From the NCBI GenBank assembly GCA_001770015.1, contig MEQB01000054.1, positions 1-35,742 of the forward strand: a stretch of 35,742 bases of DNA, given 5' to 3'. A program made the translations under genes and the position numbers. The notes below the pieces were generated by a model. It saw nothing but the letters and a program-made list of their open reading frames with translations. It did not search any database and was not told the DNA's origin. This document shows, piece after piece, positions 7,530 through 15,017 of the stretch. This stretch comes from Bdellovibrionales bacterium RIFOXYC1_FULL_37_79. GTDB lineage: Bacteria > Bdellovibrionota > Bacteriovoracia > Bacteriovoracales > Bacteriovoracaceae. The stretch's first letter is position 1, and the number at the start of each line of letters is the position of its first letter.

Positions 7530-8509
7530 CAATTTTTCCTGAGTAAAACCGCACTCCATCCATTTTTATTTATTTCCTGAATAATTTCGAGCGAAGAGTA
7601 GTGATTTTTAATATTATCGAGTTGATCATTCAAAAGACCTGAAAGGATTAAATATCCGTTTCGATTTAAACTTTTTAATAAAAAAAATTTCTCCTTTAAT
7701 AAGACCTGTTCCAAAATATTAGCAAAAATAAGGTCATAGGTTTTATCCTGGTTCAATCTCTCCCTTATCACGAGACAATGTCCTTCCAAATCCTGATCTT
7801 TGAAATTAAAGGTTAGGTTTTCCAGACAATTATCCATCGCTTCAACGTCCACATCCGAAAATGTCACCAGAAGATCAGTATTTTTAATTGCAGCAATTCC
7901 AAGTATTCCCGAACCACAGCCCAGATCCAGGCATTCCCCCTTGAGAGACGACTGAAGCTTAGTCAGTTCATCCAGCAGTTTTAAACACATCCAGGTGGTT
8001 TCGTGTCCACCCGTACCAAATCCCTGGCCGGGATTGATAAAGATCTTGTCCTTATCATATCGATTGCTTTCGTTTAATTGCCAAATAGGATAAATATTTA
8101 TGTTTTTACTGACATGTACACTGCTAAAAAATTTTTTCCACTCCTCAATACCATTTTCCCATTTTTTTTCAATTCGACTGAGGTGAATATTCTGGAAGTT
8201 ATTGGATAAATATTTCAAACAATCCGCTGAGCGCTGTTTGGCTTCATCACTTGAAAAAATAATGCTAAATTCCTCAACCTCGTTTTGCTTTTGTCTCTCT
8301 TCAATTCTTAATAATATTTCCTCAGGGATCACATCACTAACCAGGGCATCTCGGCCTAAGATTTTATCAATCTGGTCATCTTCCAGGGTAAACTCTTCAA
8401 TATAATCACATCCATAAATATTTACAGCATCTTCTTTTATTTGAGACACTTGCTGGTCATATTCTCTAGCAACACAGATTTTTAATACATAATATTTGGT
8501 TGGTTTCAT
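7529..8509 (-). CDS. prmA: Ribosomal protein L11 methyltransferase
   Basis: PrmA methylates lysines and the N-terminus of ribosomal protein L11. It has an N-terminal substrate-recognition domain and a C-terminal Rossmann methyltransferase domain containing GQGFGTGGHET (161-171), the S-adenosylmethionine motif LDLGCGSGILGIAA (194-207), and a catalytic-region FANILEQVLL. At 326 residues it is slightly longer than the usual ~295, mainly because of the N-terminal domain. It is the first gene of the prmA-rsmE-RDD-rfaE2 run; the 60-base divergent gap to the B-box gene must hold its promoter. No clear ribosome-binding site precedes the ATG. Confidence 0.92.
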   Translation of the reverse strand: MKPTKYYVLKICVAREYDQQVSQIKEDAVNIYGCDYIEEFTLEDDQIDKILGRDALVSDVIPEEILLRIEERQKQNEVEEFSIIFSSDEAKQRSADCLKYLSNNFQNIHLSRIEKKWENGIEEWKKFFSSVHVSKNINIYPIWQLNESNRYDKDKIFINPGQGFGTGGHETTWMCLKLLDELTKLQSSLKGECLDLGCGSGILGIAAIKNTDLLVTFSDVDVEAMDNCLENLTFNFKDQDLEGHCLVIRERLNQDKTYDLIFANILEQVLLKEKFFLLKSLNRNGYLILSGLLNDQLDNIKNHYSSLEIIQEINKNGWSAVLLRKN

Positions 8510-8569
8510 ACGAAAAGACTAAAAATTATCATACAAATAGACAAGAAAATTAATTATCATTAGTATAAT

Positions 8570-9124
8570 ATGATGGAAAATTTAAATATCTATTTATACG
8601 TTATTATTCTCCTTCTAATTGTACTCATCGTTTTGGCCATTATTGTTCTGGTTGGAATAATTTTCCTTTATTTTAACAAAATTGCCACCCCTAAAGACTT
8701 GACCAATGACAAGAAAACATCCAATTCAAACACTTTTTACTGCACCAATCATCCTGACACCCACTCGGTTGGAATATGCATGATCTGCCAGAAAAGTTTT
8801 TGCGCAAAATGCTTATGTGACCATGACCGACTTAATTTTTGCCATGATCACTTAAAACTTTATTTGGAAAACGAATGGCAACAATTGGAAACCATTCTAA
8901 CTGAACCCAATCAGCCAGAGAAGGCCATGGTACTTTACGATTTCAAGAAAATCATATGGGACAAGGAAAATAAGCCATCTTATGTAGTCACCCACTATAA
9001 AATTAATTTTCAAGGCGATTATATTGAATCTTTTGTAAGTCTATATGTAAAAAAGCAAGACGGCTTTGAAATGACCAAGCGTCTTGCTTCTTTTAAGGAA
9101 AATTATTCCACTCAAGTATCCTAG
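8570..9124 (+). CDS. Membrane-anchored B-box-type zinc-finger protein
   Basis: This is a 184-residue protein. Residues 7-35 are a strong transmembrane helix. Residues 58-94 hold the ligand series Cys58, His61, Cys70, Cys73, Cys78, Cys81, His85, Cys91, His94, which matches a B-box zinc-binding pattern; small bacterial proteins with this layout exist. The C-terminal ~80 residues are soluble, with no family I recognise. There is no Shine-Dalgarno sequence: TATAAT (8564-8569) directly abuts the ATG, so a leaderless or unusual start is possible. The last 23 codons (from 9053) fall inside a sequence that is repeated twice more downstream, and they encode a terminator-like hairpin. Function is unknown. 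Confidence 0.75.
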   Translation: MMENLNIYLYVIILLLIVLIVLAIIVLVGIIFLYFNKIATPKDLTNDKKTSNSNTFYCTNHPDTHSVGICMICQKSFCAKCLCDHDRLNFCHDHLKLYLENEWQQLETILTEPNQPEKAMVLYDFKKIIWDKENKPSYVVTHYKINFQGDYIESFVSLYVKKQDGFEMTKRLASFKENYSTQVS

Positions 9125-9238
9125 CTTTTTAAAAAAATTGGCTGAATTTTTCCGGTATTAAAACCAATTTTTTTGCAATAAAATATATATGAGTATTTGA
9201 TGTTTTACTCATAAGAAGTGAGGTTTTATGAAATTTAT
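9051..9238 (+). repeat. Leader repeat, copy 1 (B-box gene tail + intergenic + start of secreted gene A)
   Basis: This ~188 bp sequence recurs at 10088-10276 and 11168-11355 with about ten or fewer differences per pair by eye. It contains the final codons of the B-box gene, a hairpin/T-run (9053-9094), an AT-rich inverted repeat AAAATTGG...CCAATTTT (9134-9171), a short ATGAGT/ACTCAT hairpin, the site GTGAGG, and the codons ATG AAA TTT AT. Similarity between all three copies stops inside the fourth codon of the downstream genes. Confidence 0.9.
9053..9094 (+). terminator. Terminator-like hairpin inside the 3' end of the B-box gene
   Basis: AAGCAAGACG (9053-9062) pairs with CGTCTTGCTT (9080-9089). 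With a bulged G, CTT/AAG extends the stem to 13 pairs, and CTTTT follows. It lies about 30 bases before the stop codon, so here it is coding. The copies at 10090 and 11170 lie outside genes, just after the stops of secreted genes A and B, where they can act as real terminators. Confidence 0.55.
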
Positions 9239-10088
9239 TTTAATTTTTCTTTTTTTATTCTCTAATTTTGCTTTTGCCAATGTTAAACATTGCCAAACTT
9301 ACTTGCGATCTCTACCCAACTATTTAAAACCCCACTATGGAGTGAGATGGAGCATGGATGAGCAAGGAAAATTGAAACGTGAAGATATAAAATTTCTCAA
9401 AGGATTATCTAACTCTATTGAGCTTAACCCAGTTTTCAATTTGATAGAAAACAAAAATGGGACTATTAACCTTGAAGAAGTTAATAAAGAAGGTTTTAAA
9501 AATCAAGTTGTGTTATCACTTGATTCGATGAAACGAATTATAAAAATTGATCACAACTTCGGTATTAATCCAGATGATATGAAAAATTCTCAAACTACCT
9601 TTTTTTCCTACAAAAATGACGTTTGTTATCCTGCACTAGTTACTAGTACTCAACCTGGATCAGGAAATGAACTTTTAGCGCATACTGCCCTTTGTCAGGA
9701 GCTTAGAGAATATTTATTAAATGTAAAAGATAAAGAAGAACCCTTTAAGTGTGTCTGTGGCACCGACAAAACCAACAATGACTTAACTGGCATATTCAAG
9801 CGTCACAGCGAGATTGATTTAAATGGTGAAATATGGACTTATAATTATGACTCCATTATTAAACACCCTCAAGGAACTTTTTCTCTTAAGGATAAAGATA
9901 ACACTGGTCTAATGTCGTCATCACTAACCCCTAGTCATAAAGCAATTCAAGTAATTAATATTTGTTTTTCTTTTGAGGGTATTAGCGATGCCATCAAAGA
10001 CCCAACTTTATGGGAGAAACCAACAGAAAAATCTATTCCTCCGCCAGAAGTCCAAGGTGATCCAATTCAGAAGATCAAATTAAAATGA
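9228..10088 (+). CDS. Secreted six-cysteine protein, paralogue A
   Basis: This 286-residue protein has a Sec signal peptide (MKFILIFLFLFSNFAFA|NV). The mature protein has exactly six cysteines (22, 133, 156, 175, 177, 246), all conserved in paralogues B and C: HCQTYL, DVCYPAL, ALCQEL, FKCVCGT and NICFSF. These probably form three disulphides outside the cytoplasm. The C-terminus is a Pro-rich tail (KPTEKSIPPPEVQGDP). I do not recognise the family. The gene has a GTGAGG site six bases before the ATG and is the first of three tandem copies, each behind the same leader. It is most similar to B, including near-identical DNA for the signal peptide and the tail. It could be a surface- or prey-directed factor, but nothing in the sequence shows that. 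Confidence 0.8.
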   Translation: MKFILIFLFLFSNFAFANVKHCQTYLRSLPNYLKPHYGVRWSMDEQGKLKREDIKFLKGLSNSIELNPVFNLIENKNGTINLEEVNKEGFKNQVVLSLDSMKRIIKIDHNFGINPDDMKNSQTTFFSYKNDVCYPALVTSTQPGSGNELLAHTALCQELREYLLNVKDKEEPFKCVCGTDKTNNDLTGIFKRHSEIDLNGEIWTYNYDSIIKHPQGTFSLKDKDNTGLMSSSLTPSHKAIQVINICFSFEGISDAIKDPTLWEKPTEKSIPPPEVQGDPIQKIKLK

Positions 10089-10276
10089 AAAGCAAGACGG
10101 CTTTAAAATGAACAAGCGTCTTGCTTCTTTTAAGGAAAATTATTCCACTCAAGTATCCTAGCTTTTTAAAAAAAATGGCTGAATTTTTCCGGTATTAAAA
10201 CCAATTTTTTTCCAATAAAATATATATGAGTGTTTGATTTCTTTGCTCATAAGAAGTGAGGTTTTATGAAATTTAT
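10088..10276 (+). repeat. Leader repeat, copy 2
   Basis: Second copy of the tail-plus-leader sequence, beginning at the stop of paralogue A and ending at codon 4 of paralogue B. Compared with copy 1 it has scattered substitutions, for example GAA to AAA and ACC to AAC in the former coding part and GTATT to GTGTT in the small hairpin. The downstream hairpin can still pair (GU in place of AU). Confidence 0.9.
10090..10161 (+). pseudogene. Orphan copy of the B-box gene's 3' end (first)
   Basis: In frame it reads KQDGFKMNKRLASFKENY followed by STQVS and stop, matching the last 23 residues of the B-box protein with two changes. There is no upstream coding sequence or start, so it is a duplication relic. 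Its hairpin, directly after gene A, probably now serves as that gene's terminator. Confidence 0.85.
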
Positions 10277-11159
10277 TTTAATTTTTCTTTTTTTATTCTC
10301 TAATTTTGCTTTTGCAAATATCAAGCATTGTCAGACCTACTTACGATCTCTACCGTCTAATTTTGAACCTCAATACGGGATGGGTTGGAGCATGGATGAA
10401 CAAGGAAAATTAAAACTTGAAGATAATAAATTTCTCAAAGGGTTATCTAACGCGATTGCGGGTAACCCCGTTTTCAACTATACCACAAACAAAGATGGAA
10501 CTGTTAGCCTTGAAAAAGTTGATAAAAGAGGTTTTAGAGATAAAATTTTATTAACACTTGATTCAAAAGGACGAATTATAAAAATACATCACGAACTTAA
10601 CAATGATTCAGATGAAATTGTATTAACATATGATTCAAAAGGACAATTAAAAAAAACAGCTGGCGAAACTAGTCAAAATAATCTAGAAGATCATCGAACC
10701 ACCTTTTTTTCCTATAAGGATGATACTTGTTATCCTGCAGTTATCACATCCGATGTCTATATGCTTGCAAATACCGCCCTTTGCCAAGAACTAAGAGAAT
10801 ATTTATTAAAAAATAAAGATGAAGCCTTTAAATGTGTCTGTGGCACCAACAAAACCAATAAAGCAATAACCGACATATTTAACAGTCACCGCGAAATGGA
10901 TTTCAATGGTAAAAAAATAACCTTCGATTATGATTTAACAATGGGCGACCCTCAGGGAATCTTTTCTTCAAAAGATAAAGGTGGTGCTGATTTCGATTTA
11001 TTATTATCACCCAGTCATAATGCGATTGATACAATTCATCGTTGCTTTAGCTATAAGGGTGTTAGCGGTGCCATCGAAGATAAAACTATATGGGAAAAAC
11101 CTACAGAAAAATCTATTCCTCCGACAGAAGTCCAAGGTGATCCAATTCAGAAGACCTAA
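10266..11159 (+). CDS. Secreted six-cysteine protein, paralogue B
   Basis: This 297-residue protein is the closest relative of paralogue A. It has the same signal peptide (MKFILIFLFLFSNFAFA), the same six cysteines and the same C-terminal IPPTEVQGDPIQK tail. It differs by an insertion after about residue 100, where LTLDSKGRIIKI is followed by a second similar segment, LTYDSKGQLKKT. This looks like a short internal duplication, visible also in the DNA at about 10550-10585 and 10615-10650. The repeats resemble YD/RHS-type short strands only loosely. The gene has its own leader and ribosome-binding site (GTGAGG). Function is unknown; export to the periplasm or outside is well supported by the signal peptide. 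Confidence 0.8.
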   Translation: MKFILIFLFLFSNFAFANIKHCQTYLRSLPSNFEPQYGMGWSMDEQGKLKLEDNKFLKGLSNAIAGNPVFNYTTNKDGTVSLEKVDKRGFRDKILLTLDSKGRIIKIHHELNNDSDEIVLTYDSKGQLKKTAGETSQNNLEDHRTTFFSYKDDTCYPAVITSDVYMLANTALCQELREYLLKNKDEAFKCVCGTNKTNKAITDIFNSHREMDFNGKKITFDYDLTMGDPQGIFSSKDKGGADFDLLLSPSHNAIDTIHRCFSYKGVSGAIEDKTIWEKPTEKSIPPTEVQGDPIQKT

Positions 11160-11167
11160 TTAAAATA

Positions 11168-11355
11168 AAAAGCAAGACGGCTTTGAGATGACCAAGCGTC
11201 TTGCTTCTTTTAAGGATAATTATTCTACTCAAGTATCCTAGCTTTTTAAAAAAATTGGCTGAATTTTCCCGGTATTAAAACCAATTTTTTTGCAATAAAA
11301 TATATGTGAGTGTTTGATTTTTTGCTCATAAGAAGTGAGGTTTTATGAAATTTAT
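11168..11355 (+). repeat. Leader repeat, copy 3
   Basis: Third copy, between paralogues B and C. It is about as close to copy 1 as copy 2 is, yet the gene that follows (C) is far more diverged than B. Similarity to the other copies ends after ATGAAATTTAT of gene C. Confidence 0.9.
11170..11241 (+). pseudogene. Orphan copy of the B-box gene's 3' end (second)
   Basis: In frame it reads KQDGFEMTKRLASFKDNY followed by STQVS and stop, one residue different from the intact gene; two further base changes are silent. It has no start codon of its own and lies directly after the stop of gene B. Confidence 0.85.
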
Positions 11356-12235
11356 AACAATCATTTATGTACTGTTTTCATGCGCCACAATTTTGGCCGC
11401 TTCGGACAAAAACTATTGTGATACTTATTTATCAAATCGTACATATGGAACACCCCTTTATGGTGAAAAATGGAAGATTAACAATGATGGTACATTAAAA
11501 ATGATTGATAAGACCCCAACTCCAACAATAAATGAAGGTACGTTAAATGCATTAGTATATAGTTATTCTGAAAAAGGTAACGTAGTGGTTATTAATTCAG
11601 CTCAAGGAAACTTTCGTGGTCCGACAGATAAAGAACAAATTGTTTTTAAACTTGACAGCAATAAAAAAATTTTAAGTATGCAATTTGGTACACATCAATA
11701 TGAAGACTCATATCGTTATCATAGAACAATTCTTTTTGATAACAAAAATGGAATCTGCTATCCTCAACTTGCCCTAGAAGGAGCACTTGACATTAATCCC
11801 GTCACTAAAAGTTACGATGATAATTCTCCTATAGATGGTATAATAAACAATAGTATTTATTTTAATACGGAATTATGCCGAGATTTAAATGCATATATAA
11901 ATAATGAGAAAAATAAAGATACTGTAATGAAATGTAGTTGTGGAACAAGTCAATCAAATAAAATTTTAACGGATATTATTAATAAACATAATAAGATTAA
12001 AATATCAGGCAAAGATTATTCTTTTGAAGGAAAGCCAAAATTTTATACAGATGGAATCTTTGATACAGAAATGATTCAAAAATTTGTTGACCTCACTCCT
12101 ACCACTCAAGCCTTGTCCATTCTAAAAGATTGCAATATAAGAGGAGTTATTGAGACTATCTCGGACGATGATCTATGGAAAGAAGCACCTACCAAGGAAA
12201 CGCCCAACAAAGGTAGCGCAACTGCGGGTGGTTAA
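11345..12235 (+). CDS. Secreted six-cysteine protein, diverged paralogue C
   Basis: This 296-residue protein has signal peptide MKFITIIYVLFSCATILAA. The body keeps the six cysteine positions of A and B (NYCDTYL, GICYPQL, ELCRDL, MKCSCGT, KDCNIRG) and the order of elements, but little other sequence. It lacks the QGDPIQK tail, ending instead GSATAGG. The extra cysteine in the signal region does not make a convincing lipobox (Phe at -2). The same leader precedes it as precedes A and B, and nothing similar follows it, so it is the end of the array. It converges on ftsZ. Confidence 0.78.
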   Translation: MKFITIIYVLFSCATILAASDKNYCDTYLSNRTYGTPLYGEKWKINNDGTLKMIDKTPTPTINEGTLNALVYSYSEKGNVVVINSAQGNFRGPTDKEQIVFKLDSNKKILSMQFGTHQYEDSYRYHRTILFDNKNGICYPQLALEGALDINPVTKSYDDNSPIDGIINNSIYFNTELCRDLNAYINNEKNKDTVMKCSCGTSQSNKILTDIINKHNKIKISGKDYSFEGKPKFYTDGIFDTEMIQKFVDLTPTTQALSILKDCNIRGVIETISDDDLWKEAPTKETPNKGSATAGG

Positions 12236-12260
12236 TAAATTTACTACTGTTGACAATTAA

Positions 12261-12281
12261 TGCTGAAAAAAATCATCAGCA
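12261..12281. terminator. Possible shared terminator hairpin between gene C and ftsZ
   Basis: TGCTGA (12261-12266) pairs with TCAGCA (12276-12281), with AT-rich flanks that extend the pairing imperfectly. It lies in the 48-base gap between convergent genes. There is no long T-run in either direction, so the call is weak. Confidence 0.35.
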
Positions 12282-12283
12282 AA

Positions 12284-13684
12284 TTAATTAATATTATTTT
12301 CCGTAACTTCCAAATCTCTTCGTAAGAAAGTAGGCGTATCCAACTCTTCTTCGTCAAAATTAATAAACCCAAGTTTTTCAGCGATGGTTTTGGCTTTTAC
12401 AGCGCTGCTGGTTGACCTTTTTATCTCAGGTAAAACGGGTTTGGTCTTCACCGGATTAGCATTGGTGGTTCGCTCACTTTGAAAACCTTTTTTATCCTGT
12501 TCATACTGACTAGCAGCTTCTTTGATGGTTTTTACCAGATTGGATGTAGCCGATTCAGTAATGCGGGTCTGCAGCGGTTCCATGGTACTGTGATGCTCAG
12601 TTTTATTTTTACCTACGTCATTTGTCCCGTAAGTATCCTGAGTCATCATGGTGACTTCCTCGACTTCCGGTCTTTCACTTTTATGCACTTCTCTCACTGA
12701 TTTGGTAGTAACTCGCTCAAGACCGCCCAGTCCCGTCGCAATCACTGTCACTTTTACACTTTCTCCCATGTTATTATCAAAAACATGACCAACAATAATT
12801 TCCGCTTCTTCATCCGCCGCTTCCATGATTAACGTCGCAGCTTCGTTAATTTCATGCATGGTCATATTCTGACTTCCGGTAATATTAATAATAATCCCGG
12901 TGGCACCATCAATAGAAATATCCTCAAGCAGTGGTGAGCTAATGGCATCAGTAGCCGCTTTAATGGCCCGATCCGTACCCGAAGCAATTCCAGTGCCCAT
13001 TAAGGCAAGACCTTTGTTGGCCATGACAGTGCTAACATCTGCAAAATCACAATTAATAAAACCGGTGGAATTAATCAAATCGGCAATTCCTCTGACTGCA
13101 TTTAACAATACGTCATCTGCCTTTTTAAATGTATCTATAAGAGAGAGGTTTTCTCCTGCTAAAAAAAGCAATCTTTGATTTGGAATAGTAATCAGAGAAT
13201 CCACATTCTCCTCAAGATTGGCGATCCCTGCTTCGGCTTGACGGAATCTTTTTTTACCTTCGAATAAAAAAGGCTTGGTTACCACACCAACCGTGAGTGC
13301 GCCCATTTCTTTGGCCAGCTTGGCAATTACTGGAGCAGCTCCGGTTCCGGTTCCTCCACCCATACCTGCCGTTATAAAAACCATATCAGCGTCTTTTATA
13401 ATTTCACTTAATTTTTCATATTCATCAAGAGCAGCTTTCTTCCCAACCTCTGGATTGGCCCCAGCGCCCAGGCCTTTGGTGGTTGAAACCCCTAGCTGAA
13501 CTTTGATCGGTGCCAGGTTTGATTTGAGTGCTTGAAGATCCGTATTACAAACAATATATTCAACACCCGTAAGTCCTGCGTTTATCATTGTGTTTACTGC
13601 GTTGGAACCACCTCCTCCAACACCTATTACTTTAATTCGTGCACCTTCCATAACGTTGTCCTTTTTTTCAGAAATTTCAAACAT
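12284..13684 (-). CDS. ftsZ: Cell division protein FtsZ
   Basis: FtsZ is the tubulin-like GTPase that forms the Z-ring at midcell. The GTP-binding tubulin signature [10 protein letters not shown] lies at 109-118, the T7 synergy loop region is [11 protein letters not shown], and the C-terminal peptide DTPTFLRR (449-456) binds FtsA and other partners. At 466 residues it is longer than the ~385 usual, because the linker between the core (to about residue 325) and the tail is about 120 residues, rich in Glu, Thr and Lys. The start at 13684 follows GGGGGA. It starts 9 bases after the ftsA stop and is the last gene of the dcw cluster. Confidence 0.98.
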   Translation of the reverse strand: MFEISEKKDNVMEGARIKVIGVGGGGSNAVNTMINAGLTGVEYIVCNTDLQALKSNLAPIKVQLGVSTTKGLGAGANPEVGKKAALDEYEKLSEIIKDADMVFITAGMGGGTGTGAAPVIAKLAKEMGALTVGVVTKPFLFEGKKRFRQAEAGIANLEENVDSLITIPNQRLLFLAGENLSLIDTFKKADDVLLNAVRGIADLINSTGFINCDFADVSTVMANKGLALMGTGIASGTDRAIKAATDAISSPLLEDISIDGATGIIINITGSQNMTMHEINEAATLIMEAADEEAEIIVGHVFDNNMGESVKVTVIATGLGGLERVTTKSVREVHKSERPEVEEVTMMTQDTYGTNDVGKNKTEHHSTMEPLQTRITESATSNLVKTIKEAASQYEQDKKGFQSERTTNANPVKTKPVLPEIKRSTSSAVKAKTIAEKLGFINFDEEELDTPTFLRRDLEVTENNIN

Positions 13685-13693
13685 AATTTCCCC

Positions 13694-14932
13694 CTAAAAA
13701 ATCTCTTTAAATACAGATTTCAAGGAATCACTCAACCGACTTACTAAATCAGCCTGGTTTATTTCCATATCTTTATTTAATTTATTATGATCACTTTTTC
13801 TTGCAGCTTCAAGCAATAACCCTAAAACCGTGGAGTATTTCGGATTATGCATGATATTGGTCATACCACCAAATGATTTCGGATAACCAATCTTGGTCGG
13901 CATCTCTAAAATATATTCACCAAGCTCGGGAAGACCCTTAGTCAAGGCACCTCCACCCGTTAATATAATTCCACCAGTGATTTCATTTTTAAGATTTTTT
14001 TCTTTAATGACTTCATTAATTAATTCAAATAGCTCCTCTGCTCGTGCGCCCAAGACGTTGGCCACCTCGGCTAAACTTACTTCCCTGGGTTTAGTGCCGT
14101 GAAGCCCTTCAACCGTTATCTTGGCCGATTGATTTAGCTGTTCTGCGAGAACACTTCCATGGTTGGTTTTAATTCTTTCAGCTTCAATATGTGATATTTT
14201 TAAGGCCACGGCTAAGTCATTCGTAAAATGATTTCCACCAACTGGAATAATCTTTGAATGGATTAAACTCCCATTTTTCCAGACAGCAACATCTGTCGTT
14301 CCACCCCCGACATCCACCAGTACAACCCCGAGTTCTTTTTCTTCCTCGCTGAGTACCGCTTCCGACGAAGCAATTGGTTGTAAGGTTATATTTTGTGGGT
14401 GAATACCCGCAAGCTCTACACATCTTAATAAATTTTGTACCAATGAAACCGAACCAGTCACAATATGCACATGCGCTTCCAGCCTCACACCACACATTCC
14501 GACTGGATCTACAATACCTGGAGTATTATCAACTTTAAATTCCATAGGAAGAACGTGTAAAACTTCCCGATCAGAAGGTACGACCACCGCTTTAGCAGCT
14601 TCTAAAACCCTCTCCACGTCCTCATTAGTAATTTCAATTCCCTTGACTGCCACGACTCCTGAACTATTAAAACTATAAATATGACTACCGGCAATTCCAA
14701 TGGTCGCTTCAGTAACATTCACCCCGGCCATCAGCTTGGCTTCCTCTACTGAAGATCTGATCGAGCTTACAGTTTTATCAATATTGACTACTGAACCTTT
14801 TTTAAGCCCTTGCGAGGGATGATTACCTATTCCAATTATTTCCAAACCAGTTTCAGGATGATCCAAACCGACAATGGTACACACTTTGGTGGTACCAACA
14901 TCCAGACCCACAATGATATTTTTATTTTTCAT
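13694..14932 (-). CDS. ftsA: Cell division protein FtsA
   Basis: FtsA is an actin-like ATPase that tethers FtsZ filaments to the membrane. The 412-residue sequence has phosphate-1 (VGLDVGTTKVCTIVG), phosphate-2 (VDVGGGTTDVAVW) and adenosine (ILTGGGALTKGLPEL) motifs. It ends in an amphipathic helix, VSRLSDSLKSVFKEIF, which is the membrane-targeting sequence. The ribosome-binding site is AAGGGA. It is 85 bases downstream of ftsQ, the largest gap in the downstream half of the cluster, and this gap contains a short hairpin with a T-run, so ftsA-ftsZ may have an additional promoter. Confidence 0.97.
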   Translation of the reverse strand: MKNKNIIVGLDVGTTKVCTIVGLDHPETGLEIIGIGNHPSQGLKKGSVVNIDKTVSSIRSSVEEAKLMAGVNVTEATIGIAGSHIYSFNSSGVVAVKGIEITNEDVERVLEAAKAVVVPSDREVLHVLPMEFKVDNTPGIVDPVGMCGVRLEAHVHIVTGSVSLVQNLLRCVELAGIHPQNITLQPIASSEAVLSEEEKELGVVLVDVGGGTTDVAVWKNGSLIHSKIIPVGGNHFTNDLAVALKISHIEAERIKTNHGSVLAEQLNQSAKITVEGLHGTKPREVSLAEVANVLGARAEELFELINEVIKEKNLKNEITGGIILTGGGALTKGLPELGEYILEMPTKIGYPKSFGGMTNIMHNPKYSTVLGLLLEAARKSDHNKLNKDMEINQADLVSRLSDSLKSVFKEIF

Positions 14933-14976
14933 GAGATTCCCTTCTCACCCTAACTAACAGATTCATTCTGCCTACT

Positions 14977-14997
14977 AAAAAAATCGAGCTTAGCCCG
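14977..14997 (-). terminator. Short hairpin plus T-run between ftsQ and ftsA
   Basis: On the minus strand CGGGC (14997-14993) pairs with GCTCG (14989-14985), including one GU pair, around a 3-base loop, followed by ATTTTTTT. The stem is only five pairs long, so it may be an attenuator or processing site within the cluster. Confidence 0.4.
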
Positions 14998-15017
14998 CTA
15001 CTATATAATGATAGTAA

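Noticed and set aside
9051-11355. Three spaced repeats considered as CRISPR or an insertion sequence
   Set aside because: The repeats are ~185 bp and separated by ~0.85 kb genes, with no spacers, transposase or terminal inverted repeats; they are duplicated gene ends and leaders.
11345-11404. Lipoprotein signal in paralogue C (LFSC)
   Set aside because: Phe at -2 and a short hydrophobic core do not fit a lipobox; A and B have ordinary signal peptides.
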